From the NCBI RefSeq assembly GCF_003814875.1, contig NZ_RKQF01000002.1:124001-188000 (forward strand): a stretch of 64,000 nt of DNA. The letters are read 5' to 3'. This stretch comes from Streptomyces sp. Ag109_O5-1. GTDB lineage: Bacteria; Actinomycetota; Actinomycetes; Streptomycetales; Streptomycetaceae. This document shows, piece by piece, positions 9,002 through 16,357 of this stretch; the first letter of the stretch is position 1, and every line of letters starts with the position of its first letter. The notes under the pieces were generated by a model. The model saw nothing but the letters and a program-made list of their open reading frames with translations. It was not told where the DNA came from and searched no databases. The translations under genes were made by a program, and so were the position numbers.

Positions 9002-9291
9002 TCACTGTGACGCCGCTCCGGACGCTTTCTGCCGCTTCCGCCAGGCCCTCGTACGGCACCGTGGTGAGCAACAGACAGTCCCCCCGGACGCTCCACCCCA
9101 AGTGTCCACCGCGTCCCGCACGACGGACACCCTGCGGCATCGCGCGCCTTCCGCAAGGCCGCCCCCCTTGCCCATACCCGACGGACGTGGCGCCACTGCC
9201 CGGAGCGACACACCGCCGAACAGAACCGCGCCCCTGGGCCGGCGTCCAGCCGAAGCCGTTCCCCACAAGCCGGGCAGTACCGGACCGACAT
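9002..9291 (-). pseudogene. Double zinc-ribbon protein with a frameshift in a C6 run
   Basis: ATG 9291 opens MSVRYCPACGERLRL, followed by FCSAVCRSGQWR (first ribbon, CPxC/CxxxC). CPSCGTRWTLGVERP then starts a second ribbon. Its second half, VCCSPRCRTRAWRKRQKASGAASQ-stop, lies in another frame. The shift coincides with six C on the + strand (9080-9085). One base added or lost there joins both halves into about 96 residues. This is a putative nucleic-acid-binding or structural zinc protein, placed upstream of and in the same direction as the DUF6192 remnant. Confidence 0.5.
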
Positions 9292-9371
9292 CCAGCCGTC
9301 ACCATCAACCACCCCACCAGGCCAGGCCCGCAAAGAGATCGCTTCAGCGATTCCGGAACCGGGCACTCAGG

Positions 9372-9971
9372 TCACGGCTGAGGTGGTCGCAAGGCGACGG
9401 CGATGACGGTGGTCACCATCTTGCGGATGGCGGTGGTCTGCGGTGGGGCGCTCGCCCGGTCGGCGAACAGCAGGTGCCCGGCCCCGACGAGGGTGGGGGC
9501 GAGTGTGTCGATGTCGGCGTCGCCGGCCAGGCGCCCCAACTCCCGCTCGGCGGTGAGATAGGTGGCGATCATAGCGGTGCCTTGCACAGCCAGTGGGATG
9601 CCGATCAGCCCGGCCTCGCGCAGCCGGGCGCGGAGGCCGTCGCGGAAGGTGATGAGCGCGACGACTGCCACCGTGACCGGCCCGAACAGATCCTGCAGTG
9701 CGTCGACGAGGTTGTCCACCACGCTCCCGGTGCCGGCCGCCGCGCGCAGAGTCGTAGTTCGGTCCCCGATGCTGCGGACACGGTCGAGGACCAGCTCCGC
9801 CAGGAAGGCGTCGAAGTCGGTGAAGTGCCGGTGCAGCACACCTTTGGCGCAGTTCGCCTCCTCCGTGACCGCCCGGCTGGTCAACGCGTCGGGCCCGTCC
9901 CGAAGCAGGACGCGCTCGGCGGCTTCGAACAACTGGCCGCGCACGTTGTGTATGTGCACCCCTGACGGCAT
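9372..9971 (-). CDS. TetR-family repressor
   Basis: 199 residues from ATG 9971, preceded by AAAGGAAG. The N-terminal helix-turn-helix is clear (VRGQLFEAAERVLL, LTSRAVTEEANCAKGVLHRHFTDFDAFLAEL). The rest is the variable ligand-binding core. It is divergent from the methyltransferase at 10033 with 61 bp between starts and a dyad in the gap, so it probably represses that gene and itself. Confidence 0.9.
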   Translation of the reverse strand: MPSGVHIHNVRGQLFEAAERVLLRDGPDALTSRAVTEEANCAKGVLHRHFTDFDAFLAELVLDRVRSIGDRTTTLRAAAGTGSVVDNLVDALQDLFGPVTVAVVALITFRDGLRARLREAGLIGIPLAVQGTAMIATYLTAERELGRLAGDADIDTLAPTLVGAGHLLFADRASAPPQTTAIRKMVTTVIAVALRPPQP

Positions 9972-10002
9972 TGTCTTCCTTTCCGCGCCGCCCCGCCTTA
10001 AC

Positions 10003-10042
10003 AAGTGGGCAACCGCCCATTAGTGTGGGCGCATGCCCACTT
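10003..10042. promoter_or_regulatory. Shared promoter with tandem dyads (TetR operator candidate)
   Basis: Two inverted repeats built from the same half-site: GTGGGC-aac-GCCCA at about 10004-10020, and GTGGGC-gcat-GCCCAC at 10025-10040, which overlaps the methyltransferase start codon. No Shine-Dalgarno precedes ATG 10033, so a leaderless or very short leader transcript is possible. Binding by the adjacent TetR protein is inference. Confidence 0.5.
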
Positions 10043-10863
10043 TATCGCAGGGACAGCCGGACAAGTCCGGCCCCGAGCCTCACCGCCACCGGCAGACGGC
10101 CGAGTCGTTCGGAGTGGACGCCGAACGCTACGACCGCGCCCGACCGCCGTATCCCCAGGCCCTGGTGGACAGGATCATCGCGGCAAGCCCCGGTCGGCAC
10201 GTTCTCGATGTCGGAGCCGGGACCGGCATCGAGGCCCGGCAATTCCAGGCGGCCGGCTGCACGGTGCTCGGTGTCGAGCCCGACGAGCGCATGGCCGCCT
10301 TCGCGCGACGCAGCCGCATCGAGGTCGAGGTCGCCAGGTTCGAGGACTGGCAGCCGGCCGGGCGGCAGTTCGACGCGGTCATCGCCGGCACCGCCTGGCA
10401 CTGGGTGGACCCCGTCGCCGGCGCGGCCAAGGCGGCCCAGGTACTCCGGCCCGGCGGCCGACTCGCCCCCTTCCACCACGTCCTCCAGCTCCCGGCCGAA
10501 GTGATCGACGCCCTCGCCGAAGCACTCCAACGGGTCGCCCCCGATTCCCCGTTCAACCCCGCCCTGCTAGGACGATCGGCCGTGGACGCCTACCAGCCCC
10601 TGTTCGCGAAAATCGCCGACGGGATCCGGCAGACCGGCAGCTTCAGCGAGCCGGAACAGTGGCGCTTCACCTGGGAGCGCACCTACTCCCGAGAAGAGTG
10701 GCTCGACCAGCTCCCCACCTTCGGCGGCCTCACCCAACTCCCCGCAGACAAAATGGCGCAGGTCCTGGACGGCGCCGGAACCGCGATCGACAAGCTCGGC
10801 GGGTACGCCACCATGCCCTACACATCCGTCGTGATCACCTCGACCCGCTCCCATACGGCCTGA
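10033..10863 (+). CDS. Class I SAM-dependent methyltransferase
   Basis: 276 residues. SAM motif I is VLDVGAGTGIEARQFQAAG; an acidic loop follows (VEPDERMAAFARR), then FDAVIAGTAWHWVDP and a motif-III-like LRPGGRLAPF. The length and the WHWVDP segment fit the Methyltransf_11/25-type small-molecule methyltransferases of Streptomyces. The substrate is unknown. The divergent TetR repressor suggests induction by a small ligand. Confidence 0.88.
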   Translation: MPTLSQGQPDKSGPEPHRHRQTAESFGVDAERYDRARPPYPQALVDRIIAASPGRHVLDVGAGTGIEARQFQAAGCTVLGVEPDERMAAFARRSRIEVEVARFEDWQPAGRQFDAVIAGTAWHWVDPVAGAAKAAQVLRPGGRLAPFHHVLQLPAEVIDALAEALQRVAPDSPFNPALLGRSAVDAYQPLFAKIADGIRQTGSFSEPEQWRFTWERTYSREEWLDQLPTFGGLTQLPADKMAQVLDGAGTAIDKLGGYATMPYTSVVITSTRSHTA

Positions 10864-10872
10864 CCACCGCAA

Positions 10873-11199
10873 ACGTCGGACGTCGCCACGCGCGGGCAGA
10901 CTCATGAGCTCCGCGACGCGGAGGACTATAAGGCCAGCGCGCTGAGCTGGAAGCCCCGCGCCGTCGTCCAATCTGCGGAAGAACGCCCGTTCATCCGGGT
11001 CGACGACTCGATTGCCGATCTCGATCGCTCTTGGGTGCCGGCGCACCACCGAGGGAAAGCCTTCCTCCACCATGTCGATTCCGGTATCGGCCTCACCGAA
11101 AGGGACGTTGCCGTACTCGGCGACTGGTTGCGGGAGGCTTCCGGCTCGAAGGAGCGCTATGCATCGCCGATCAGCCCGGAGGCGAGGAGCAGAATGTGA
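10873..11199 (+). pseudogene. C-terminal fragment of a HAD-domain-type protein
   Basis: An open frame without a convincing start reads PRAVVQSAEERPFIRVDDSI, DRSWVPAHHRGKAFLHHVDS and GLTERDVAVLGDWLREA, then stops at 11199. This matches the end of the short Streptomyces proteins annotated 'HAD domain-containing'. The N-terminal half with the nucleophile Asp is absent, so this is a truncated relic. Confidence 0.5.
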
Positions 11200-11238
11200 C
11201 CCACCTCCTGGTCCACGTAATTGGAAGATGGGTCCTGT

Positions 11239-11382
11239 TCAGCGCGTGGCGGCCTGTTCGGCCTTGACTGAGGTCTGAGCGATGCGGTGAGCGTCGGTGC
11301 CGGTCTCGATGATCGTGCCGTTGAAAGTGAGCCGGTCGACGATGGCCGTGCAGAGCCGAGGGTTAGTGAACGGGTTGGCCCA
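11239..11382 (-). pseudogene. IstB-type ATPase C-terminal remnant (IS21 family)
   Basis: The frame ends NPRLCTAIVDRLTFNGTIIETGTDAHRIA before a stop. This is the C-terminal signature of IS21-family IstB helper ATPases. The Walker motifs and IstA are absent. A similar shorter scrap lies at 38026-38112. Confidence 0.65.
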
Positions 11383-11738
11383 GGCATCTGGGGCTGACAC
11401 TTGTTCCCGCACAAGAGTTGTCACTGCCACCTGGCCGTATCCCGTTCCTGAGGTCCGCGTAAAGCCCGTCGGTCGCTGCCAGCACAAGGATCGAGGTTAG
11501 TACCCAGTTCAGCGGTCTTGAAGAGTTGGCCATCCTCACGGCAGCGAGTCCACGCGCTCGTCATGAGTCACTGAGAAGGAGGGCAGCCTGCCGAGTGAAA
11601 CGGCAGGCCGCCGCGCGTCGGGCCTAGTACTCCAGCCGGACTTCTGTATTTCTCCTGGTCAACGGCCTGGCGGTGGGGAATGTAGCGGGGGTGCGTGTTT
11701 CGACGGCGCAGCGGAAGCCGGCGTCGCGCTTGGCGCTT
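11383..11738. other. Gene-free stretch with a hairpin and an IS-end relic
   Basis: No credible gene. It holds a GCCTGCCG / CGGCAGGC hairpin (11586-11608, 7-nt loop). CTAG followed by TACTCCAG (11624-11635) repeats the first eight bases of the IS701-family end at 16206 together with its CTAG target, and looks like a solo IS end. Confidence 0.5.
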
Positions 11739-12353
11739 TCAGTGGATGCTGTCGGCCGGTGTCGAGGGGGTGTCCGTGCCCTGTCTGATCAGGAGGACGA
11801 GGCGCTCTGCTTGAGAGGCGTCCGTGGTGGTCAGTGCGATCCCGTTGGCCAGGGCGAGTAGTTCCGATGCATTGAGGTCGGCGCGGACAGCACCGGCGCT
11901 TTGCGCCCGGGTCAGCAGTGCGGACGCGGCTGTGTGCATCGATTGGTGCCAGCGGTCGAACAGCGCGGAGCGCTGGCCTGTGCGGTCATCGGTGATCGAC
12001 AGCGCCAGTTCCCGCTTGGCCGCCACGTGTGCAATGAAGTCCTGGAGCCAGCCGAAGAGGGCGTCGCCGGGAAGGTCCTCGGCCAGCAGGGACTGGCTCC
12101 GGGTGCAGAGCTCGGCCACTTCCTCGGAGTAGACGGCGATGATCAGTTCGCGGCGTGTCGGGAAGTGTCGATACATCGTGGCGTTGCCGACGCCGGCCCG
12201 GCGGGCGATGTCGTCGAGCGGGGCGTCGACGCCGTGGTCGTGGAAGACGTCCCTGGCCGCGGCCACGAGCAGGTCGTAGTTTCGCTGAGCGTCCGCGCGA
12301 CGACGACGCTGGGGTTCCGGACGCGGTGCAGGCCCGGCGCTCTGCGATGGCAT
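11739..12353 (-). CDS. TetR-family repressor
   Basis: 204 residues from ATG 12353, with GAGGG just upstream. The helix-turn-helix is PLDDIARRAGVGNATMYRHFPTRRELIIAVYSEEV. The C-terminal part (AAKRELALSITDDRTGQRSALFDRW) is typical of Streptomyces regulators that pair with small oxidoreductases or SnoaL-like proteins. It is divergent from the SnoaL-like gene at 12460 with two palindromes between them. Confidence 0.9.
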   Translation of the reverse strand: MPSQSAGPAPRPEPQRRRRADAQRNYDLLVAAARDVFHDHGVDAPLDDIARRAGVGNATMYRHFPTRRELIIAVYSEEVAELCTRSQSLLAEDLPGDALFGWLQDFIAHVAAKRELALSITDDRTGQRSALFDRWHQSMHTAASALLTRAQSAGAVRADLNASELLALANGIALTTTDASQAERLVLLIRQGTDTPSTPADSIH

Positions 12354-12370
12354 GACCCTCCTTGTTAATC

Positions 12371-12420
12371 GGGGACTTCCCCGGTTACGGTAGCCGAACT
12401 CGGCAAGCGGGGAGCTCCCC
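12371..12420. promoter_or_regulatory. Twin palindromic operators between TetR and SnoaL-like genes
   Basis: GGGGACTTCCCC (12371-12382) and the perfect palindrome GGGGAGCTCCCC (12409-12420) share the half-site GGGGA and lie 38 bp apart, within the divergent promoter region. They are the obvious candidate sites for the adjacent TetR protein. No experimental evidence is implied. Confidence 0.55.
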
Positions 12421-12459
12421 AGTTGCTGTCTCGCGTATCCCCACCAGAGGAGATTCCGC

Positions 12460-12882
12460 ATGCTGCAGGGAGCAGAAGACACCACGCGCCCAGGACCGGG
12501 AGAGATTCACCGGCGCGTCGTCGAGAGCTACGCGCAGATCCTGGAAGGGCGGCTCGAAGACGCCCTGGAACTGATCGACCCTGAGGTCGTCGACCACCGG
12601 GGAGGCACCCAGGGCGATCACCGGGGACGCGACGCCTGGCGACAGAAGTGGGAACGGATGAGTGCGAGCAGCGCGTTCCACGATGTCTCGGTGACGATCG
12701 AGCAGAACGTCGTCTCCGGCGACACCTCCGTCAACCGGTACACAAGCCGGGGCACCCACACGGATTCCGGCCGACGCTACGAGGTCCTCAGCATGGACAT
12801 GGTCCGCGTCCGCAACGGCCGCATCATCGAGCACTGGGCCCTGCGCGACGCCGACGCGATGCGCGATCAGTTGGGCCTGTGA
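12460..12882 (+). CDS. SnoaL-like / NTF2-fold protein
   Basis: 140 residues from ATG 12460, preceded by AGAGGAG. The pattern IHRRVVESYAQILEGRLEDALELIDPEVVDHRGG, WRQKWERMSAS and VRVRNGRIIEHWALRDA fits SnoaL-like ester cyclase/NTF2-like folds (alpha+beta barrel with a C-terminal EHW motif). It may act on a small polyketide-like or xenobiotic substrate; the reaction is unknown. Control by the divergent TetR is likely. Confidence 0.8.
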   Translation: MLQGAEDTTRPGPGEIHRRVVESYAQILEGRLEDALELIDPEVVDHRGGTQGDHRGRDAWRQKWERMSASSAFHDVSVTIEQNVVSGDTSVNRYTSRGTHTDSGRRYEVLSMDMVRVRNGRIIEHWALRDADAMRDQLGL

Positions 12883-12957
12883 AGGAACCTCTCGCGTCTG
12901 GTGGCCAGATGATGACCGCCACGCCCGACGGGAACCTCGCCCGATGGCAGGATACTC

Positions 12958-14172
12958 ATGGGCCGGGTCGCGGGTCGGTTCGCCCGGGTCGAACCCCGGC
13001 GCCGGATGAGGAAGTTGGTGCTCGGACTGCTGTCCGACCTGCCGAGCAAGAACTGCTGGACCATCGCCGAGTGGGCCGGCGACACGACACCGGACGGCAT
13101 GCAGCACCTGCTGGGCAGGGCCAAGTGGGATGCCGATCAGGTCCGCGACGACATACGCGCCTACGTGGTGGAACACCTGCACGACCACCAAGCGGTGCTG
13201 GTCGTCGACGAGACCGGCGACGTGAAGAAGGGCGTGGAGACGGTCGGCGTCCAGCGCCAGTACACCGGCACCGCCGGCCGGATCGAAAACTCCCAAGTCG
13301 CCGTCTACCTGGTCTACGCAGGTCGGCACGGCCACGCGGCAGTGGACCGGGAACTCTACGTTCCCCACTCCTGGACCTCCGACCCCGACCGCTGCCGCGC
13401 CGCGGGCCTTGCCGAGGAAACCACCTTCGCCATCAAGCCGGAACTGGCCGCTCGCATGGTCGCCCGGTTCCTGGACTCCGGCCACCAGGCCGCAGGGGTT
13501 GCCGGTGACGAGGTCTACGGCGCCAACCCGAAGCTGCGAACCGCACTGGAGGAACGTGGCACCGGCTATGTCCTCGCGGTGGCCTGCTCACACGAAGTCA
13601 CCACTGGTGCAGGGAAGTTCCGTGCGGACATCCTGGCCAAGAAAGTGCCCAAGCGGGCCTGGCAGAAGCTCTCCGCAGGAGCCGGGGCCAAGGGGCACCG
13701 CTTCTACGACTGGGCATTCATCGGCCTTCCCGACCCCCGCCCCGGGCGTCGTCAGCTGCTGATCCGCCGCAACCGCAGCACCGGCGAACTCGCCTACTAC
13801 CGCTGCTACTCGCCTGCACCTGTGCCGCTGAGCGTGCTGGTCCGAGTCGCTGGATCAAGATGGAGAGTGGAGGAGTTCTTCCAGTCCGGCAAGGGCCTGG
13901 CAGCACTCGACGAGCACCAGGTCCACCGCTACACCTCCTGGTCACGCTGGGTGACCCTCGCCATGCTCGCGCACGCCTTCCTCGCCGTCATCCGCGCAGA
14001 CGAGCCCACCCGCCCCGCACCCGATGCCCTCATTCCGCTCACCTGCAAGGAGATCCAGCTGCACCAGGTCTGCCGCTTCACCTCGTGGTCGCGTTGGGTT
14101 ACCTCGCCCGCACCTTCCTCGCGGTTGTCCGTGCCGACGAGCACACCCGCCGTCCCGCCCCGATCTTGCTGA
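12958..14172 (+). pseudogene. IS701-family transposase, N-terminal frameshift and chimeric tail
   Basis: From ATG 12958 the frame gives GRFARVEPRRRMRKLVLGLL, VLVVDETGDVKKG (first Asp), VGVQRQYTGTAGRIENSQVAVYL, VAGDEVYGANPKLR (second Asp) and VRVAGSRWRVEEFFQSGKG (Glu), the IS701-type DDE set. A preceding frame (MTATPDGNLARWQDT, from 12912) looks like the lost N-terminus, out of phase at 12957. The end is abnormal: after LIPLTCKEIQ the sequence restarts at HQVCRFTSWSRWV, copying an earlier segment of the same protein. Probably inactive. Confidence 0.7.
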
Positions 14173-14225
14173 TCCCATTCACCTGCAACGAGATCCAGGG
14201 CCTGTTCACGGCACCCGTCGTCTGA
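14063..14225 (+). pseudogene. Second IS701-family transposase C-terminus
   Basis: This partly repeats 13917-14056. HQVCRFTSWSRWV and, one frame over, YLARTFLAVVRADEHTRRPAPILLIPFTCNEIQGLFTAPVV-stop parallel HQVHRYTSWSRWVTLAMLAHAFLAVIRADEPTRPAPDALIPLTCKEIQ. It diverges too much for a fresh duplication, so it is probably the tail of another IS701 element joined by deletion. Confidence 0.6.
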
Positions 14226-14238
14226 GACCGGATCACCG

Positions 14239-14643
14239 GCCCCCGCCCCGCCCGGCACACCGCGTTGCTCCTGCTGCGCGGGTACCCCGACGGCGACGCG
14301 CGGGCGGTCGCCACGGCTCTGGACACCCTGGACGAGACCGCCCTCGACGACACGTACACCTGTCTCTGTGTCGTCATGGAGGTCACCCTGCGCCTCACCC
14401 TGACCGCCCAGCCCGCGGCCCGTGACGTGGGCCGGGCCGCCGAGCAGGCTGCCACGGCGGCTACCCCGCACTACGAGTTCGCCTTCGGGCAGACGGTCCG
14501 GGGCCCTGACCCGCGCCGCCGACGCGGACCTCCCGGGAGCCGTGCATCTGCTGGCCGTGATGACCGTGGCCCTGGGCGCCTCCGTCCTCGACCACGACGG
14601 TGTGAACGCCCTGCTCAGCTGCCTCCCGGAGGATCCGCGCTGA
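14239..14643 (+). pseudogene. Hypothetical protein C-terminal part, frameshifted
   Basis: An amino-acid sequence of normal composition, LLLLRGYPDGDARAVATALDTLDE to PHYEFAFGQTVR, breaks near 14505. It continues one frame over as ALTRAADADLPGAVHLLAVMTVALGASVLDHDGVNALLSCLPEDPR-stop. There is no start with a ribosome site. I do not recognise the family. It abuts the IS701 tail, so the 5' part was probably removed by that element. Confidence 0.4.
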
Positions 14644-14737
14644 TCGCGACCACCGCCTGACGGGCGCCCCCGGTCAGCACCGCCCGAACCACACCGTCCG
14701 CCCCATGGCGACCGTCGCGTCAACGACGACGGTCCGA

Positions 14738-15364
14738 TCAACGACGACCACCCCCGTGGCGCCGCGCCGACTCGTTCTCCTGGGCCATGCGGCGCAGCGC
14801 CATCAGCGCGGGTTCGAGCAGGACCGTGAGCAGCAGCGCGCGCTCGGCCAGTTCCAGCGGGTCGTCGATTCGGTCCAGTTGGCCGAGGTCGAGCACCGCG
14901 GTCCGTTCGGCCAGCCGGGCGTACGAGACGAGCGCGTTCCGGTCGAACGGGACACCGAGGTCGCGCAGCGAGCCCAGGGTCTCGGCCAGGGTCGCCCGCG
15001 CGGGCGCCGACCCGTGGACGTCCCAGCCCAACTCCTCCACGAGCGCGTCGACTTCGGTCCGTTCGGTGGAGTCCTCCGCCGCATCCCCGGCGGGCCCGAT
15101 CGAACCGAGGGTGAGACCGAGCAGGCGATGGGTGTCGCCTGCGTGCTCCGCCAGGGCTCCCAGGGCCTCCCGGGTGGCACTGACGGACAGCCCCCGGACG
15201 CCGGTCAGCACGCGGATCAGACGGAGCCTGCGCAGATGGTTCCCGTCGTACTCGGCCTGGGTCGCGGACAGTTGCCGGCCGGCCGGGAGCAGCCCCTCGC
15301 GGAGGTAGTACTTGATCGTCGTGACGGAGACTCCGCTGAGGCGGCTCAGCTCGGACATGCGCAT
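14738..15364 (-). CDS. MerR-family regulator
   Basis: 208 residues from ATG 15364 (MRMSELSRLSGVSVTTIKYYLREGLLPAGR), the N-terminal MerR winged helix-turn-helix. A DUF1836-like or unspecified C-terminal dimerisation/effector region of about 130 residues follows. No metal-binding Cys cluster is visible. GGAG lies 9 bases before the start; GTG 15400 is in frame but overlaps the operator. It is divergent from the DUF3291-like gene with a perfect inverted repeat between them. Confidence 0.85.
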   Translation of the reverse strand: MRMSELSRLSGVSVTTIKYYLREGLLPAGRQLSATQAEYDGNHLRRLRLIRVLTGVRGLSVSATREALGALAEHAGDTHRLLGLTLGSIGPAGDAAEDSTERTEVDALVEELGWDVHGSAPARATLAETLGSLRDLGVPFDRNALVSYARLAERTAVLDLGQLDRIDDPLELAERALLLTVLLEPALMALRRMAQENESARRHGGGRR

Positions 15365-15388
15365 CGGGTCGGCTCCGCTCTGGTCATT

Positions 15389-15427
15389 GGATACCTCCAC
15401 TGTCTAACATGGATAGTGGAGGTATCC
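15389..15427. promoter_or_regulatory. Perfect 13-bp inverted repeat (MerR operator candidate)
   Basis: GGATACCTCCACT (15389-15401) and its exact complement (15415-15427) flank a 13-base spacer. The dyad lies in the divergent promoter between the MerR gene and the DUF3291-like gene, where MerR regulators bind. It would fit activation of the + strand gene by spacer distortion. Confidence 0.65.
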
Positions 15428-15484
15428 AATTTGCTCCCCCGGGCCTCCGTCCCTCGTCCTGCCCCTGCGGAAGAAGGCGCCATC

Positions 15485-15928
15485 ATGCCCACGCTCCCCT
15501 GGACCACCGTCGACGCGCCCGCACCAAACTCGCGGGCGTTCGTCATGGCCTCGCGCTTCGAGGTCCGTTCCTTCCGTGACGTACCGCGTTTCTTCCTGCG
15601 GTCCCTGGCCGCCTGGAAGCAGGTGAAGAGCGCGCCCGGCGCGTACGGCGCCACGCTCGTCGCCCAGCCGTTCAAGCGCACCTTCTGGACGCTGTCGGCC
15701 TGGGAGGACAAGCGGGCCCTCTACACGTACGCGAAGACCGAACCGCACCGCTCGATCATGACCGGGCTGCGGTCCACGACGAGCGGCTCGGTCTTCACGT
15801 TCTGGGAGCTTCCGGCCTCGGAACTCCCCCTCGACTGGGCGGACGCCCGGCGGCGGCTCGCCGAGCAGGAGCGCGCCGATGCCACCGGCGAGCGCGGACC
15901 CTCGGATGCCGGACCCGGATCCGCCTGA
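15485..15928 (+). CDS. DUF3291 / spheroidene-monooxygenase-like protein
   Basis: 147 residues from ATG 15485, preceded by AAGAAGG. FVMASRFEVRSFRDVPRFFLRSLAAWKQVKSAPGAYGATLVAQPFKRTFWTLSAWED and a final FTFWELPASELPLDWADARRRL match DUF3291-type proteins, which have the antibiotic-biosynthesis-monooxygenase (ferredoxin-like) fold. The reaction is unknown. It is controlled most likely by the divergent MerR protein. A truncated gene follows at 15985. Confidence 0.75.
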   Translation: MPTLPWTTVDAPAPNSRAFVMASRFEVRSFRDVPRFFLRSLAAWKQVKSAPGAYGATLVAQPFKRTFWTLSAWEDKRALYTYAKTEPHRSIMTGLRSTTSGSVFTFWELPASELPLDWADARRRLAEQERADATGERGPSDAGPGSA

Positions 15929-15984
15929 CACTCCCCCGCCCCTCCCCTGAACCGGCTCTTCATCTCCCCAGGAGACGTACTGAC

Positions 15985-16205
15985 ATGACGCTGTCCGAGG
16001 AAAGCCCGGCCCTGGACGACTCCCCGATCGCCCTGGCGCGCGAGCGACGAAGGGTGCCGCTGTGCCTCGCGATCGTCGCGTGCAGCGTGCCCATCTTCAT
16101 GGTCGGCCTGGCGACGCCGTCATCAAGCCCGAGTGCTGGCCAGCCATTACCTCCGACAAGTCACGGACCGGACATGAAGATCACGATCTACGGCTGGAGT
16201 GCTAG
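15985..16205 (+). pseudogene. Truncated gene cut by the IS701-family insertion
   Basis: ATG 15985 has a good AGGAG. The product begins with a polar 26-residue leader and one hydrophobic stretch, VPLCLAIVACSVPIFMVGL, like the first helix of a transporter (possibly MFS). It then loses membrane character and runs into the IS at 16206. An internal ATG at 16174 (MKITIYGWS) might start a separate lost gene. The 3' continuation is not found beyond the IS. Confidence 0.45.
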
Positions 16206-16339
16206 TACTCCAGCAGCACTTTGACGTTTTCCCTGTTCAGGGGCGGTTTGGGTGAGTGTAGAGGGCTGATGACCGGCCTGTGATCTCTTTCCCGGGCCGC
16301 CCCTCGATCGTGTGCAGCCGCCGCTGATAGTGGCAGCGG
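16206..16339 (+). repeat. Left 134-bp terminal inverted repeat
   Basis: Starts TACTCCAGCAGCACTTTGAC. It is complementary to 17640-17773 except for one T/C difference at about 16251. Confidence 0.92.
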
Positions 16340-16357
16340 TCCGGGCAGCCTCCCGAC

